Assembly (NCBI GenBank): GCA_036785705.1
Contig: JAWUZG010000029.1
Span: forward strand, 15,453,501 to 15,517,500
Direction of reading: 5' to 3'
From: Acanthornis magna
Taxonomy: Eukaryota; Chordata; Aves; Passeriformes; Acanthizidae
Length of the DNA: 64,000 bases
Numbering within the stretch: the stretch's first letter is position 1; every line of letters begins with the position of its first letter. The translations under genes were made by a program, and so were the position numbers. Below, piece by piece: positions 48,767 to 60,818 of the stretch. The notes beneath the pieces are model-generated. The model worked only from the letters and a program-made list of their open reading frames with translations. It was not told the DNA's origin and did no database searches.

Positions 48767-51700
48767 GCCAACCCATTTAGTAAAGAGTGCATTGATCATG
48801 CTTATTATGTATTTTTTCCTGACACTGTGTGAGTAACCATTCAGGTTTCTTAAGAAAATTCTACAGAGGATTCATCTTTATAGCTACAATCAAGAATAGG
48901 TATTGCTGTTCCATGAATCTGGTGCTAAAAACATTTAATTTTGTGTAAAGGGTTTGATCCTTAGAATATTTGTCGGTTATGTCATGTCACAGACCAGAAA
49001 GATTTTTGTATTCCTTTGCTTCCTGAAGTCATGTTTTTATATATAATCAGGATGTCAAATGTACACCAGCAAGTTTTTGTCAAATGTTCTAAAGAGTGCA
49101 TCACAAAATAACAGTCTAAACCCAGGGTTATATATTCACTCTGCAAATTATACCCTCCTGCTGGAAAAGAAAGAAGTCTCCATAGCACAAAGAGAACATT
49201 TACTGAGTTCATTTCAGCAATTGGAAAACTCTGTAGGTCCTGCCATTCAAAATGATGACATCTAAATAAACTTCATTATTTTATGCTTGGAAACTAAGAC
49301 TGCTATTCTAGGTGGACACATAGCAACATTTTCCAAAGAGACTAAAGCTGAAGTAAAGCAAAGCAATGCCAGAATCCTCTTAACATGTCAAGGAAAACAA
49401 AATAAAACAATAGAATTAGCACCAACTGTCTTTCTCAGAATGCTTCCCATTGTAGGTAAGGAAAGATATCTTTATTTTGTATTTATTCTTTTTTGTTCAG
49501 TCTATGCAAAAGGTAGAGCCATTTAGTTATTTCTTGCTGCAGAAAATGGGAAATATACCAGTACTGATTATTTTTCTTGGATTTTTGTAAGAACTTCTCC
49601 TGAACATCTTCAAAAATCTTCATCTAATATTTTCTCATTTGCTCTTTCTTTAAAAGCAATCTTCTGACAAGGTTAGCATCCTATCAAGCCTTTAAGCCAA
49701 TGTCTGCTATCTAGCATAACAGGAAGTTTTGTAATTTCCCTTTTTTTAATTACTTGAAGTTCAATATGATTAAGTTTACTATTCTTCCTCAAAATCTTGG
49801 GCAAAAATATTTAGCATCAGATTTTGAGAAGTCTGTAGATCTCCACGCAAAACTTGGAAAAATCCTTTTTTTTTTTTTGCCTGTGGCTTGGAGTCTTAAT
49901 ACCTCCTTAAACCTTTAATCCCTGTGTCTAAGTGCCCCTGTATGACACAGGAATAGTATTAGATTTTTAGTTCCTTCTTTACAAAACAGGTTGCTGTGAA
50001 CATAAATTAAGACTGGGAACTGAACACTGCTCAGATACTGGAGGTGTGTAAAATGCACACAGTCAAATAAGATCAGCATGTAAAACAAATACCACACCCT
50101 GTCAGCTCTAATCACTTGTTAAATAAGATGCCCCAGAAAGACTAACGTCTATTATTCAGTTCAGTGTAAAAAAACCTAATACCAAAAAAACACAGGAAAA
50201 AAAACCACCCAGAAGTTTCTGTACTTTTCAAAGTCAAAAGTTTAGACTTAAGACTCCAAGCCCAAAAAATTCATTTGTACTTAAAAATGGACACCTGAGA
50301 TTGCTCCTGCTGAACATATGCCACTGAGACTTTTGCCTCTAGCAGGAATAGTGAAGGGATTGGAGGAAAAAAGGAGAAGATCTTTACACATAGCAAAGAT
50401 TTGCAGCAGGGCATTCCATTCACCGCCACATACGACACATTCAGTTTCACTGCTGGGTATGTTTTTTTTAGAGCTCTGATTTCTTTTGCTGTCTCTTTCC
50501 CTTTTGAGTACAAAGTACTTTCATTTTCTTGTGAGCTCTGTTCTTCGTCAAGAAGATTTTTCTAATAGAGCAGTGAGGGTAGTGAAAGGGAATCACCCAA
50601 TGTTGACAGCACATTCAGGATTTCTTAAGTTCTTGTAACTAAAGTAGGTACGTCTGATGGCCTTCCTGTCTTTTTCTTCTAGTGAATTAAACCAGCTTGT
50701 TGTGCTCTGGAATGTGGGAAACCCCAAGACAAAATGGTGAGGTAATGGTGCGATAATAAAGTTGTGAACTTTCTGTCAGAGTGAATTTTCTGTAATTATT
50801 CAAACATCGGGAGAATTAATTTACCTCATCCTTGAGTCTGTTTGTTTCCTGCTCATTTTTCCTCAAGAAAACCACTTCAGTTCCTCAGTTTCTGCTGTGC
50901 TCTTTCACCATATTTATACAACGTCTAAATACAAAAAAAATTTCTATTTGGGAGTGGAGAACCTGAACGAAAAAAGGAATGTGGCAGATCCTTTATATCC
51001 TATCGAGCACAGGTTGTAATTAAACCCATCCAAAATCCTGAGATTTCATTGTCTGAATGGACATCCCATAGACACACAAAAACCGCCCGCTAAAACCAAG
51101 AGATATTTTCAAGTTATGCAGACTTGCTTAGATTTTTAAAGATTTCACTCCTCCATACATAGAATTGAGACATATTTAATAATGAAAAGAGTTGCAAAGA
51201 GAAAAATTTAAAATGTGTGATTTGCTTTATGCTTTTTTAAAACTAAACTCAATTTAATCTTGATATAGATCAAATTAATTTTTTTTGTCGCTAAAACTTG
51301 CATTTATAGTACATGACTTGCACATGATAAAATTAGTCCTTTCTCATATAGACCAACATCAGCACTGCTGGGCCATGATTTCCCTTCTTCAAGGGCCTTT
51401 TATTGGAAACTTTTCACACATATTACAAAAATTAGTGTTCTGAATTTGATCAAGTACAAGACTCATGACTACATACAGATTTTAGAAATGGTAACTTAAA
51501 AACGTGAGATTTTAATTACAATCCAGGATAAAATGACATGTAGAGGAGGGAAAAATCCTGCAAACCTGTAAACGAGTGACTACATTTGCAGAAGTTTTTA
51601 ACTGTTGACTATCTACTATCGATGCCCACCTACTGTCATTTGAATTTTAATGAAGCACAACTGCTGCACTTAAATATATACCTTCATAAAAGGAAAAGGA

Positions 51701-53479
51701 CTATATTAAAATGTAACATGAACAAGTGTTGTTTTCTATGATGAAAATTATTCTATGTAGTTTGTGTCTCATGAGAAGAAACTCATTTCAATTCATCATT
51801 TTAATTTTCTTTCTTTTTTTTATTGGACTAACCTGTTTTTAGTGTGCAGAACAATATTAAAGCCCACTGAGATTCACGAAAAGGTATGGCAACACTATCT
51901 GGCTTTAAACAATGTGGCTAATCCAGAACTTGCTTCTCACATGAGGGAAAGTAAAGAAGGTGACTGATGTGCTAGTCTTCTATTGCACAGTTTTGCTTTG
52001 CTTTTTTTGAATTAACATGCTGAATGCAGTGCTTCAGAGGGTAGAGTAATCAGGGGACTGGAACTGTAGTGTGAAATACATTATGATTTACAAGGCACTG
52101 TAAGGGAAGAATGATTCATGCTTTCAAAGACTGCCTACTGCATTCACAGAACTATAGCTACAAAGTACTCAATTCTGTGAAAAATTCTCCATTCTCCACT
52201 CTATCAGTGACAATTTTTGGTGTTACAGCAGCACCTACAGGACCCAGTCAAGACTGGAGATCCTTCTGGCTGAATGCTTTTCAGGTATGTAATACTTAGT
52301 GAAATAGAATAAATAGACTGGACAGACAGAATGGGAAAAAAGGACAAAAGATTAATTGAGTTCAGTTCCTCAAGGATAAGTCAGTGAAAGAGCCAAAGCT
52401 AGAACCCATCTGTCCTGTCTGCCATCACTGGTTCAGCATTAGATCATGTAGCCCCTGTGACACTTTTTGTTATGTTAGGTCACCGATATGAAATATTCAC
52501 ATAAATAGCTTAACCCACATTTAAAGACTTTTTTTTTTTTTGGCAGATACATTTATATCCATTTGTACATAGGATCTTCATAACAACACCTAGTTGTGTG
52601 TAGGAATATAATTTCTAAAAGACAGATGTAATTTTTTTTCAGATGTATTTTCCAGTTTGAAAAGAAACCTTGTATTTTCTAAGGGGGAACTGATCAACTC
52701 ACTGAATTTAAACTATTGGAAAATTCATTAAAAGAAATTTTAAAATTTAATTGTTTATTTTATATCATTGGAGTGCCTCAGGTACTTAAAATGACATGTA
52801 GTTCTCACTGTAAAAATGCCCCAAAACAATATGAATTCCAGCAAAACACAAACTCCTACCTGGTTTTTTTTTGAGCTGCTGCTGCAAACCTGTATACATA
52901 GACAGCATATGTGAAAGCTCACCAATCTTCAAAGGCATGTATTTTTTTTATACAGGAAATTATCACATCTCACACATTCCCAAATTACATATCACTTTAA
53001 AAGCTTCTGGACTATCATACAGAATTTCACTTCTGTTTTTAAGTTTCTCCTTGACCAAATTACTTAGATTGCCCTGAAAGCTGAATCAATTTCTTGCCAT
53101 TTCTATGAGACTGTCCATCAGCATTTGCCCTGTGGAAAAGGTCTGTCAAGAAGTGAGTTCTGAAATTGACTGTGGAAAAGCACAAAGTTAAATCCCGTGT
53201 TTACATGTTGCACTTCTGTGAAAGGCAATGAGACTGTTCGTGGCTTGCCTTCCAATAGTCTCTGAGCATGATGAGTCAGCATTCAGGCTGCTGAAAACAA
53301 AAGAGAAGGTGTACAAGAGAAACCTTACAAAGATCGCCATCTTCTGATTACATGCTAGTTTCAAACAAACAAAATCCCACATCCATTGGGATGTCTTCGA
53401 AGACAGTAAGAAAACTTCTGTGATTTACATAGCAGAGGAGTAGAGAGAAGACTGCCAGTCAGGCATGAGAAATATGACA
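48767..53479. other. Unique AT-rich noncoding DNA
   Basis: No gene established. Two exon-like intervals bounded by consensus splice signals occur at 51843-51883 and 52229-52284 (see findings), but joining them gives a stop codon after a short peptide, so I do not call a gene. T-rich stretches lie at 49865-49878 and 52529-52541. Confidence 0.6.
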
Positions 53480-54116
53480 CTGATTATGCAAATTATTATG
53501 GTTAATTTATTGCTAATACAGTGTCTAAATACTGACAGTGCAGTATATAATATAAGCAGGTCCAAAGGGTACAAGCAGGTTTAGTTAGAAACATGCAAGT
53601 TTATAGTCTTTGGTCTTACAGAATGCACAATTTCAAAACGATAGAGCATCTGTGGAGCTACTTTAGGAATTTAGCTCCATAGGTGACTGCATCTTAACAG
53701 TTCTGGTCATCTATCCAAAGGTAAGTATTGACCATCTTCGGGCTGGATTTACCCTGCAGGTCTCCCTGCCACAGTGGGGGGGATCCACCTGGAGGCTTCC
53801 TACAGCCTTGGGAGACCAGTTGGCCCAGTTGGCTCAGTCTCCAGTAGCATTTTATAGCCTTATACAAAAGTAGCGATTTTGTAGGCCAAGGTGTGCCAAA
53901 GTCAATTGTAACCACCACAGCACCCCGTCTCTGGAATGTATTAATTATGCAATCATGCAGACAGCTTCTCCTTCAATTCCCACCTGATCATTTTACAGCT
54001 CCCACCTGGAGTACTTATCTTAGGACAAATCATATTGCACATCAGAGACAATGCCAATGGAGAGGGGGTGGGGGAGGGGGCATGTGAAGACCTGACTATC
54101 TTTCATCACCGTCACA
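53480..54116 (-). mobile_element. Possible solo LTR, minus strand
   Basis: Read on the minus strand the stretch begins TGTGACGGTG at 54116. It contains a TATA box CTATAAAA (53850-53857 on plus coordinates) and later a polyadenylation signal AATAAA (53506-53511), an order expected of an LTR. 'ggagactgagccaactgggc' follows the TATA box. The distance from TATA to AATAAA (about 340 bp) is long for an LTR. I could not find a matching CA end or a target-site duplication, and no viral frame exists. A lone promoter-like sequence is the main alternative. Confidence 0.3.
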
Positions 54117-54338
54117 GCTTAAAAGTATTAAAACTTTTGGGTTTAACATCATGTTATGCACTGTTATCATAAACCTCCACTCCAGAGCACAGCAAACTTT
54201 GGATGTCAAAGAGAAAAATGTCCTATTTAATGAGGAGCTGTTGCACGCGGCTTATTTGACTGATTGTACCTTCTTGCTTATATGCCAAGGCAGCTTTAAA
54301 ACCAGAGTGACTGCCACATATGACTTCAAATCAAGGAC

Positions 54339-54365
54339 ATTTGCATTTTGGGAACAATCAATTAG
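54339..54365 (+). promoter_or_regulatory. Enhancer-like octamer/SOX/homeodomain motif cluster
   Basis: A perfect octamer ATTTGCAT (54339-54346, POU-factor site) is followed by GAACAATC (54352-54359, SOX-type AACAAT core) and CAATTAG (54359-54365, homeodomain-type ATTA core) within 27 bp. Paired octamer and SOX sites are a known feature of vertebrate developmental enhancers. The surrounding 54150-54400 is neither repetitive nor low-complexity. Function is inference; single motifs are common and conservation cannot be tested here. Confidence 0.35.
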
Positions 54366-54402
54366 TTCATATTCACCTCATAATTTTGTGTCTTCTATAT
54401 GA

Positions 54403-57400
54403 AAATGGATGACATCACTGAGAAAAAGTAATTTAAAAGCTAATACAATCATTAGACTTTAAAGAGTTTTTGGTTTTGCCTTTAAAGACTGACATGGTTT
54501 ATATCTTATTCTAAGTAGGAATTACAAGGGAAAATTGTGACATAAAGCATACCATCTTTCAAAACACAATATCAACAAATGGTGAAGGTAAACTTTACTT
54601 GCTTCCCAGGATTACAGGGCAATTTTTCACAGCAATTTTTCTTTTCCACTGTGATGCTCCCTTTTTTATTTAATATAGGCTTAAACAATAAAGATTTGCG
54701 CGGTTCTACAATAACTAATTCACTATGCTATTTCCAAATGCAATTTGTATTTTTATATTTTCCTTTTTTTACTATCACATTCAAATATTTTTTCTAATGA
54801 TAGCATCTGTACTAAGACAAAATCAAAACAACACAGTTTCTATTGCAAGTGTATGGAATACTTATATAATAAATTTTAGGTGAAATGGAGAAAAATACCC
54901 AATGAAATGCTGAACTTCTGGGTAAGAGGTCATTAGTATATCCATTATTTAAAGAATCTTATTTTATTCTTTTTCATCATGTGTACAGAGGGCAAAAGAA
55001 AAACCTACACCCTAACAGTGGCTACCATAGAAGTGAAACACTTCACTGGTGCTTAGATGTACAGAGTATTTCTTTGGGAGGATCTTTACCGCCATCCTTG
55101 GCAGCTCAATTCAATCTCTATTCACAGTGGACTGTTATTCAAAGAGATACCACATGAGCTCAGTAGAACAAGAACACGCTGCAGAAATACTTTTGATGTA
55201 CTAAGAAATGTTATCTCAACGCTCACCCACCTCTGCATACACATATAAGTACAATGCCTTAATAGGTTCCAAGAATAAGCCTGTAATTTTATTGCTCCGT
55301 TTAATGACTAAATGCATGAAGTTATAAGGAAATATTCCATTAGTAGATGGGATAGATGGAGTTAGTAGAGATTTATAAATATTCCTTTCTAAATGCACAT
55401 TAGGTATTTGTCCCATGACTGACTGCCAATAGAGAGAGATGTTTTGCAATCAAAAGGATTCCACTTAAATTCCAGTCTTTAAAATACTGACATTATTCCA
55501 ATATCCTTTAAAATATAAGACTGGGACTGACATCTGTGGAGAGTCTTCTGTTAAATATGGAAAAGCGCTAAGCCTACTATAGTCTTCTCATGTGAGAGAC
55601 AATATTTCCAGCTAAAAAATACAAGAGCAATAAAATAGAGTGAACCCCATCTGTGTGTCAGGTAGGTGTAAGTTTCAGTCTACACTTTAGCCAAGTACAG
55701 CTCAGCAACAGGGAGTAAAGAGACAGGCATTCTACTAATAAGCTTCTTCAGCTATGCTTCTTCATTTCCAAGTGTGTATAAGATATAGTTTCTTTTGACT
55801 CCATGTCAGACGAATGAGATTCTCCATACTGGCAGCTCTCCAGACAGTTAGCATACCACTTGCATCTGGTACAATGAACAATGTCCTGTGAGATTAACTG
55901 CAATGTCGCACTTTTCTACTTGTGCTTGATTACCTCAATTTTTCCTTTCTGACAGTCTGGATTTTTCAGACCTTTCACAAAGTTCCATGCTCTTCATTGC
56001 TCTCTGGGATATGTCCCAGTCTCCAGAGAGACAAAAAAAAGCAAAATGCTACAGGAGAAGAAATCCTCATGTTCTGTGGTGAATTTGCAAACTGAATGCA
56101 AGATAACCAACATATGAACAAGCTACCGGAGCTAAAATGAAGACATCTGTCTTGTCTATACTATACCAGAAGACAACTACTTCAGTCTATAAATATTACC
56201 ACCAGGATGAGCCTAATCTGAGCACTCCCTGAATTGCAGACTGCACACCAGGTAACTCTCCCTTACTTAGAACAGATCCTTTGTAAGTGACTGACAGCAT
56301 GTTGAATTAATAATAATGAAACATTACTAATCCAGGTAGCTAGTCAATATTAATTACTACAAACTTTGTATAGATAAATCTATTGGATATAAACAGTTTT
56401 CAACATCTGAGAGAAAGATTGGACCTAGTCACACCTAAGCTCCATAATGAATTTAGAATGCAAGGAGGTACACTGTGAATCTCAGGACTCACTGGTAAGG
56501 TCTTCCTCCTCTTTTTGAATCCACGGTCATAAAATAAAAGGCACTTTTGTTAGGGTTTTCTAAAGCCCTGCTTTTATATCCACAAGAGGGGAAAACCAAA
56601 AGAAAAATCTTTCCTGGATATCTTTATGATGTTGCAGATGACTACATGAAATTAGTTCTGTGTACATATTTCCAATTAGAAGAAATATTGATTAGAAAAG
56701 AGTTTTAAAATAATAATCATAGGAAAAATTATGAAACAGTGATTTAAATTTAGAAAATATATATAATTTTAAAGTGCAGTTCTTTTTTTTTTGCTTCACC
56801 TTGAGCTGATTAGGAACTCCTGAGAATGAAAGTACTGGAACTGAGATAGATAATGAGTAATGTGTTATAATTTAAGATAGTGTAGAAGGTGTAGATCTAC
56901 TGTCTGTCAATATCTTTACTCCAGTCAAAATTGTTCCTACTTTGTAAAATTGCACTGCCTGAGAAAACACAGAGTTTATAGAAAGGTAAAATTAATCTTG
57001 AGGTCATTTTGTGGGTGTTCCTGCCTCCTCTATTGGGTAGTCTGAGTACAAACTCAAGTTATTAAATCAGTGCCCAAAGTTTATGAAGCCTTTCAAACTG
57101 TGCTTAACTGCCTTGCAGCAGGAAGACTTTGTTTCTAGTGTCACCCTCCGCAGAAGTACTATATTGCCTTCTGAAATACACAAGTTGCATACAAGGCTGG
57201 ATATTAAAAAAAAATATTCTTTGCACTTGAGAACAGATCTTCTCCACAGCCAGAGAGTTGCTGGGGTTAACTGGCTGTGAAATGGGAAGTTGCAAGAGGG
57301 ATAAGGGAGTTGGAACTGTTTAATCAGCATTTTGCTAACTCAGACATGGAGATCCTGTCACTTCTATTTCAACTGTATGATATCCATGGTTGATGGCACT

Positions 57401-60400
57401 GCTGCCCGTGGGCCTCATATCACAACGTTCTCAGAGCTGTTAGCACTGTCCTCCAACTTCTAAAATTGGTATAAGTTTTAAAATAGAACAATGACATATT
57501 GGTTTAACAAAAAGAGAAGGGAATACACATTTTAACTGTGTGCACTATAAGCAGTAGAGTCCAAGTAAGGACTACTCAGCGCTTGACCAATGAGAATTAT
57601 ATTCTTACTACATCTCCTGTGTATCTGCAACAGAGACCCCAGTAAACTAGAATTTGTGTCTGGCAAATAAATTCCTTCATGGTGTGAAGACATTGACAGA
57701 CTGTGGTCCCAAGAGATTTCATGAAATAGCAACTCCAAACCAGGTTGAAGCAGATCTGTGTAGTAAAAGTATCACCAGACATATCGATCAAATCACACTT
57801 CACAAGTGTGATCAGCTATGAAAAGGATCAGCTACAGTTCTGGTTTTGGGCTCTGAAAAAAGCAAATGTGACTTCAGCTAATGAGACCTGTGTGAGGACA
57901 CTATCCAATCACTACCCCAACCTAAGTGTAGTTGTACAGAAAAGAGCTGTACATTTAAAACATGAATGTACTTTAAAAAATAAAGGGAAACAGCTCTATC
58001 TATGATCTATTTCCTACTTAATATTCAATTTTCAAAGATTTCAAAGATTAAAAACCAAGATAGACAGCTGCCTACTCTCCTTCTGAGCATGCAGCAACAG
58101 AAAGATTTCCTTACGCAATTAGTGATAGGAGGAATTGGACAAGTGGATGGAGGAACCTCCAGTTGCATGAAAGTTGTAACTCAGAGAATGAGAGCAAGAA
58201 AATCTGTTCCCCTTAAATCTGAGTAAAGATTCTTTATTTAGGAGGAATTAGCATGATCCAAAATGTTCTAATTAAGCAGTCATATCACTTAAACTAAATG
58301 GATATAAACATTACCAAGTGTTATTTATAGCTGCTTGTCTTTCTAACTCAATTCATACTATGGAAGCATTTCTCCTGACCTTTAGCCATTGTCTGAACAC
58401 CTCTCATTGGAATTGGCACAGCAATTTTTTGTTGCTACCATAGAAGATAGACAAAGCACTAGCCTGAAGCACTTTCTGACCTTTAACTGCTGTATTAATA
58501 TCTATAATTGGAATTGAAAGACCGTTTAGACTGAATATCACCCCAACAAAGAAACTTGAACAATTATGATTATTTCATTAAAGCCATGGACCATATAATC
58601 CCCTTGAGAAACAGGGCAAGAGAAAGGGTTCTGAGGATTAGCTCCACTAAGCTGTTTCTCCCACCTTTACTTTGGCAGTTCTAACAAAGACAACAATCTC
58701 AGTTCCTGTTGTTTGAATTAAATGCCTGATTCAAATGATTTTTAAGTTCATGCTTCAGAATGCCAATAGTCACTGTCTGCAATAAATTAAATTATTCAGA
58801 ATCGTGAACCATTGAATGCTATTTTCAAAGCAGTAATACCAAAGTCTGTTACAGTAGCAATTGTCATGTTGCACTGTATTTTGTTTCAAAAGGTTTCATC
58901 TGAGATATGCAGTAAAACTAGCTCCTACTCTCTAAGGACATGGGAGAACCTAGGGAAATTTTTCCAAAACATTTTGAGCTGCCAAATGTTTGTCAGAGTC
59001 CTGTCCCTCCTCTAATACAGCCTATGAATACAGTAACTTTACCTATAATACAGCACTATAGCAACACCGGTGACATAAGTTTTGCTACCGTCAAAAGCAC
59101 AAATTTTATCTATGTCAGGTGAAAGTGCCTGATCTCTCAGAAGGGATAAAGATGGTTGCTATTTGCGACTGATTACACACTATACTTGCCCCACTGTGTT
59201 CCCTGCACTTAGCCATTTTCTTTATGTGCGCATGTGGATGAGAAAACACTTTTTTTTTTAATATAGTTTGTTCTGCACTGTCCATAGCTTTTAGTTTTTA
59301 TTTTGGTTCTCTAGGTGCACTGTATTTCAGACCCATCATCTAGATGGGATGAAGTTTTGAAAAAGAGTGCCATGTTGAAACAACTCCAAGAAACACTGAG
59401 AAAAGCTAGGGCACATGAGGGTGAGTTCCCTGCCTTGGCTCTCCAAGGATTCACATGCTAATTGAGCAAGTGGACATGCAAGCAGAGCTCTTACGGTAAC
59501 AGATTTGTGCCTCCATCTTTTCCACACTCTTCTGGGAAGTGGCCAGTACATAGCACGATTTGTGACTTGTGAGGTCTTAATAACCTACTCAGCTTCAGCC
59601 ACTTGCTATTATGAAGATTTAGTACTGCTGAAGAGGTCTTCAATACTCCTGTCTTCAAGCCTACCTGCAGCAGCACACTGTCCCTTCTGCTCATAAGCTG
59701 CTATAAGCACTGGAGGAATGGGAGTCAGAGCAGATCATCCAGCTTTTTACAGGAATTTTTTACTGGATCCAAACCCCACACTCACTTCCATTGAATGAAC
59801 TATTAGGGTATGGGGGTTTTAGATTAATTTGTCTGTGAACTCCCATTCACTTCCTCCAGCATGCTGTCATTCTGCAGATTTGAAAGAAATATCAGGAAGA
59901 GATTAATATGCAGGAGCAGAGCTGACCCCATTTACAACAGCAGCTACCTTGCATCACACCGTATGATGTTCCCTCCAGTACTGCTGACATTTTTTAAGCT
60001 CCCTAGGATGTATGAAGGATGTGCTTGTGTTCAAATAAAACAGGTCACAAGAGACCACACAGAATCATCTAATGTATCCACTACTCCCTGCTCTGGCAAG
60101 CCATCAGATTTGTTCTGCCTAAAGGTTAATGCCTTGGTCTTCAGTCTTGGGTCAAGGCAGCTCTGTTGTCTAAAGATTAGATCCAAAAAAATGGGGGGAA
60201 AAAAAGCCAATAAAATAGGCAGGAACTTAGAAAGAGGAAGGGCAGTAAGGGCAGGAACCAAAGCAGGCACAGAACTCAGGAGAGGAGTCGGAGTAGAAAG
60301 GTGGAATAAACAATAACACTAGAACAGAAGCATGAACAGAAGCAGGTGTAAGGAGTAACACAGGCAGCCAGATCAGGAACAGGGAAGACTTGCTCAAGAT

Positions 60401-60660
60401 AAAAGCATGAGAGTCATATATAAAGAGGGGGAAAATCCCCAAATCAAACCAAAACAAAACCACCATCATAAGCCAAAGACTTTTAATTGAATGTGCTGCA
60501 GCCCATTAAATACCCTCAAGAGTTTCCACCAATTTGCCTATCAGTATCTGTCCAGTGTAATTGTCTTAGTAACCATCCGGCTGAGAATTCCATTGAAGGT
60601 CATGACCCATTGGATTTAACTTCACAAAAATCTGGTGCTTTTACACTACTGAAGTAAAGA
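54403..60660. other. Unique AT-rich noncoding DNA
   Basis: No gene or transposon recognised. The longest frame (59861-60316, +, 151 codons) has a basic C-terminal half and no recognisable domain, and overlaps a minus-strand frame; I regard it as chance. Confidence 0.6.
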
Positions 60661-60818
60661 GAGGGGAGGGGAGGGGAGGGGAGGGGAGGGGAGGGGAGGG
60701 GAGGGGAGGGGAGGGGAGGGGAGGGGAGGGGAGGGGAGGGGAGGGGAGGGGAGGGGAGGGGAGGGGAGGGGAGGGGAGGGGAGGGGAGGGGAGGGGAGGG
60801 GAGGGGAGGGGAGGGGAG
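60661..60818 (+). repeat. (GGGGA)n pentanucleotide array
   Basis: About 31 uninterrupted copies of GAGGG/GGGGA, the longest tandem array here. Runs of four guanines every five bases make the plus strand an obvious potential G-quadruplex former; the minus strand is pure C/T. The right flank ('gattgcccttaagtaccc') has only faint similarity to a reversed CR1 3' end, so a CR1-tail origin is possible but unproven. The Pro/Ser/Leu-rich frames on the minus strand are artefacts of the array. Confidence 0.98.

Noticed and set aside
59861..60316. Longest open frame in the window, 151 codons, plus strand
   Set aside because: No domain, signal peptide or family resemblance; it overlaps a minus-strand frame and contains ordinary AT-rich sequence. 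This length is expected by chance in 64 kb.
60661..60818. CRISPR-like array
   Set aside because: There are no spacers; it is a pure 5-bp tandem repeat in vertebrate DNA.
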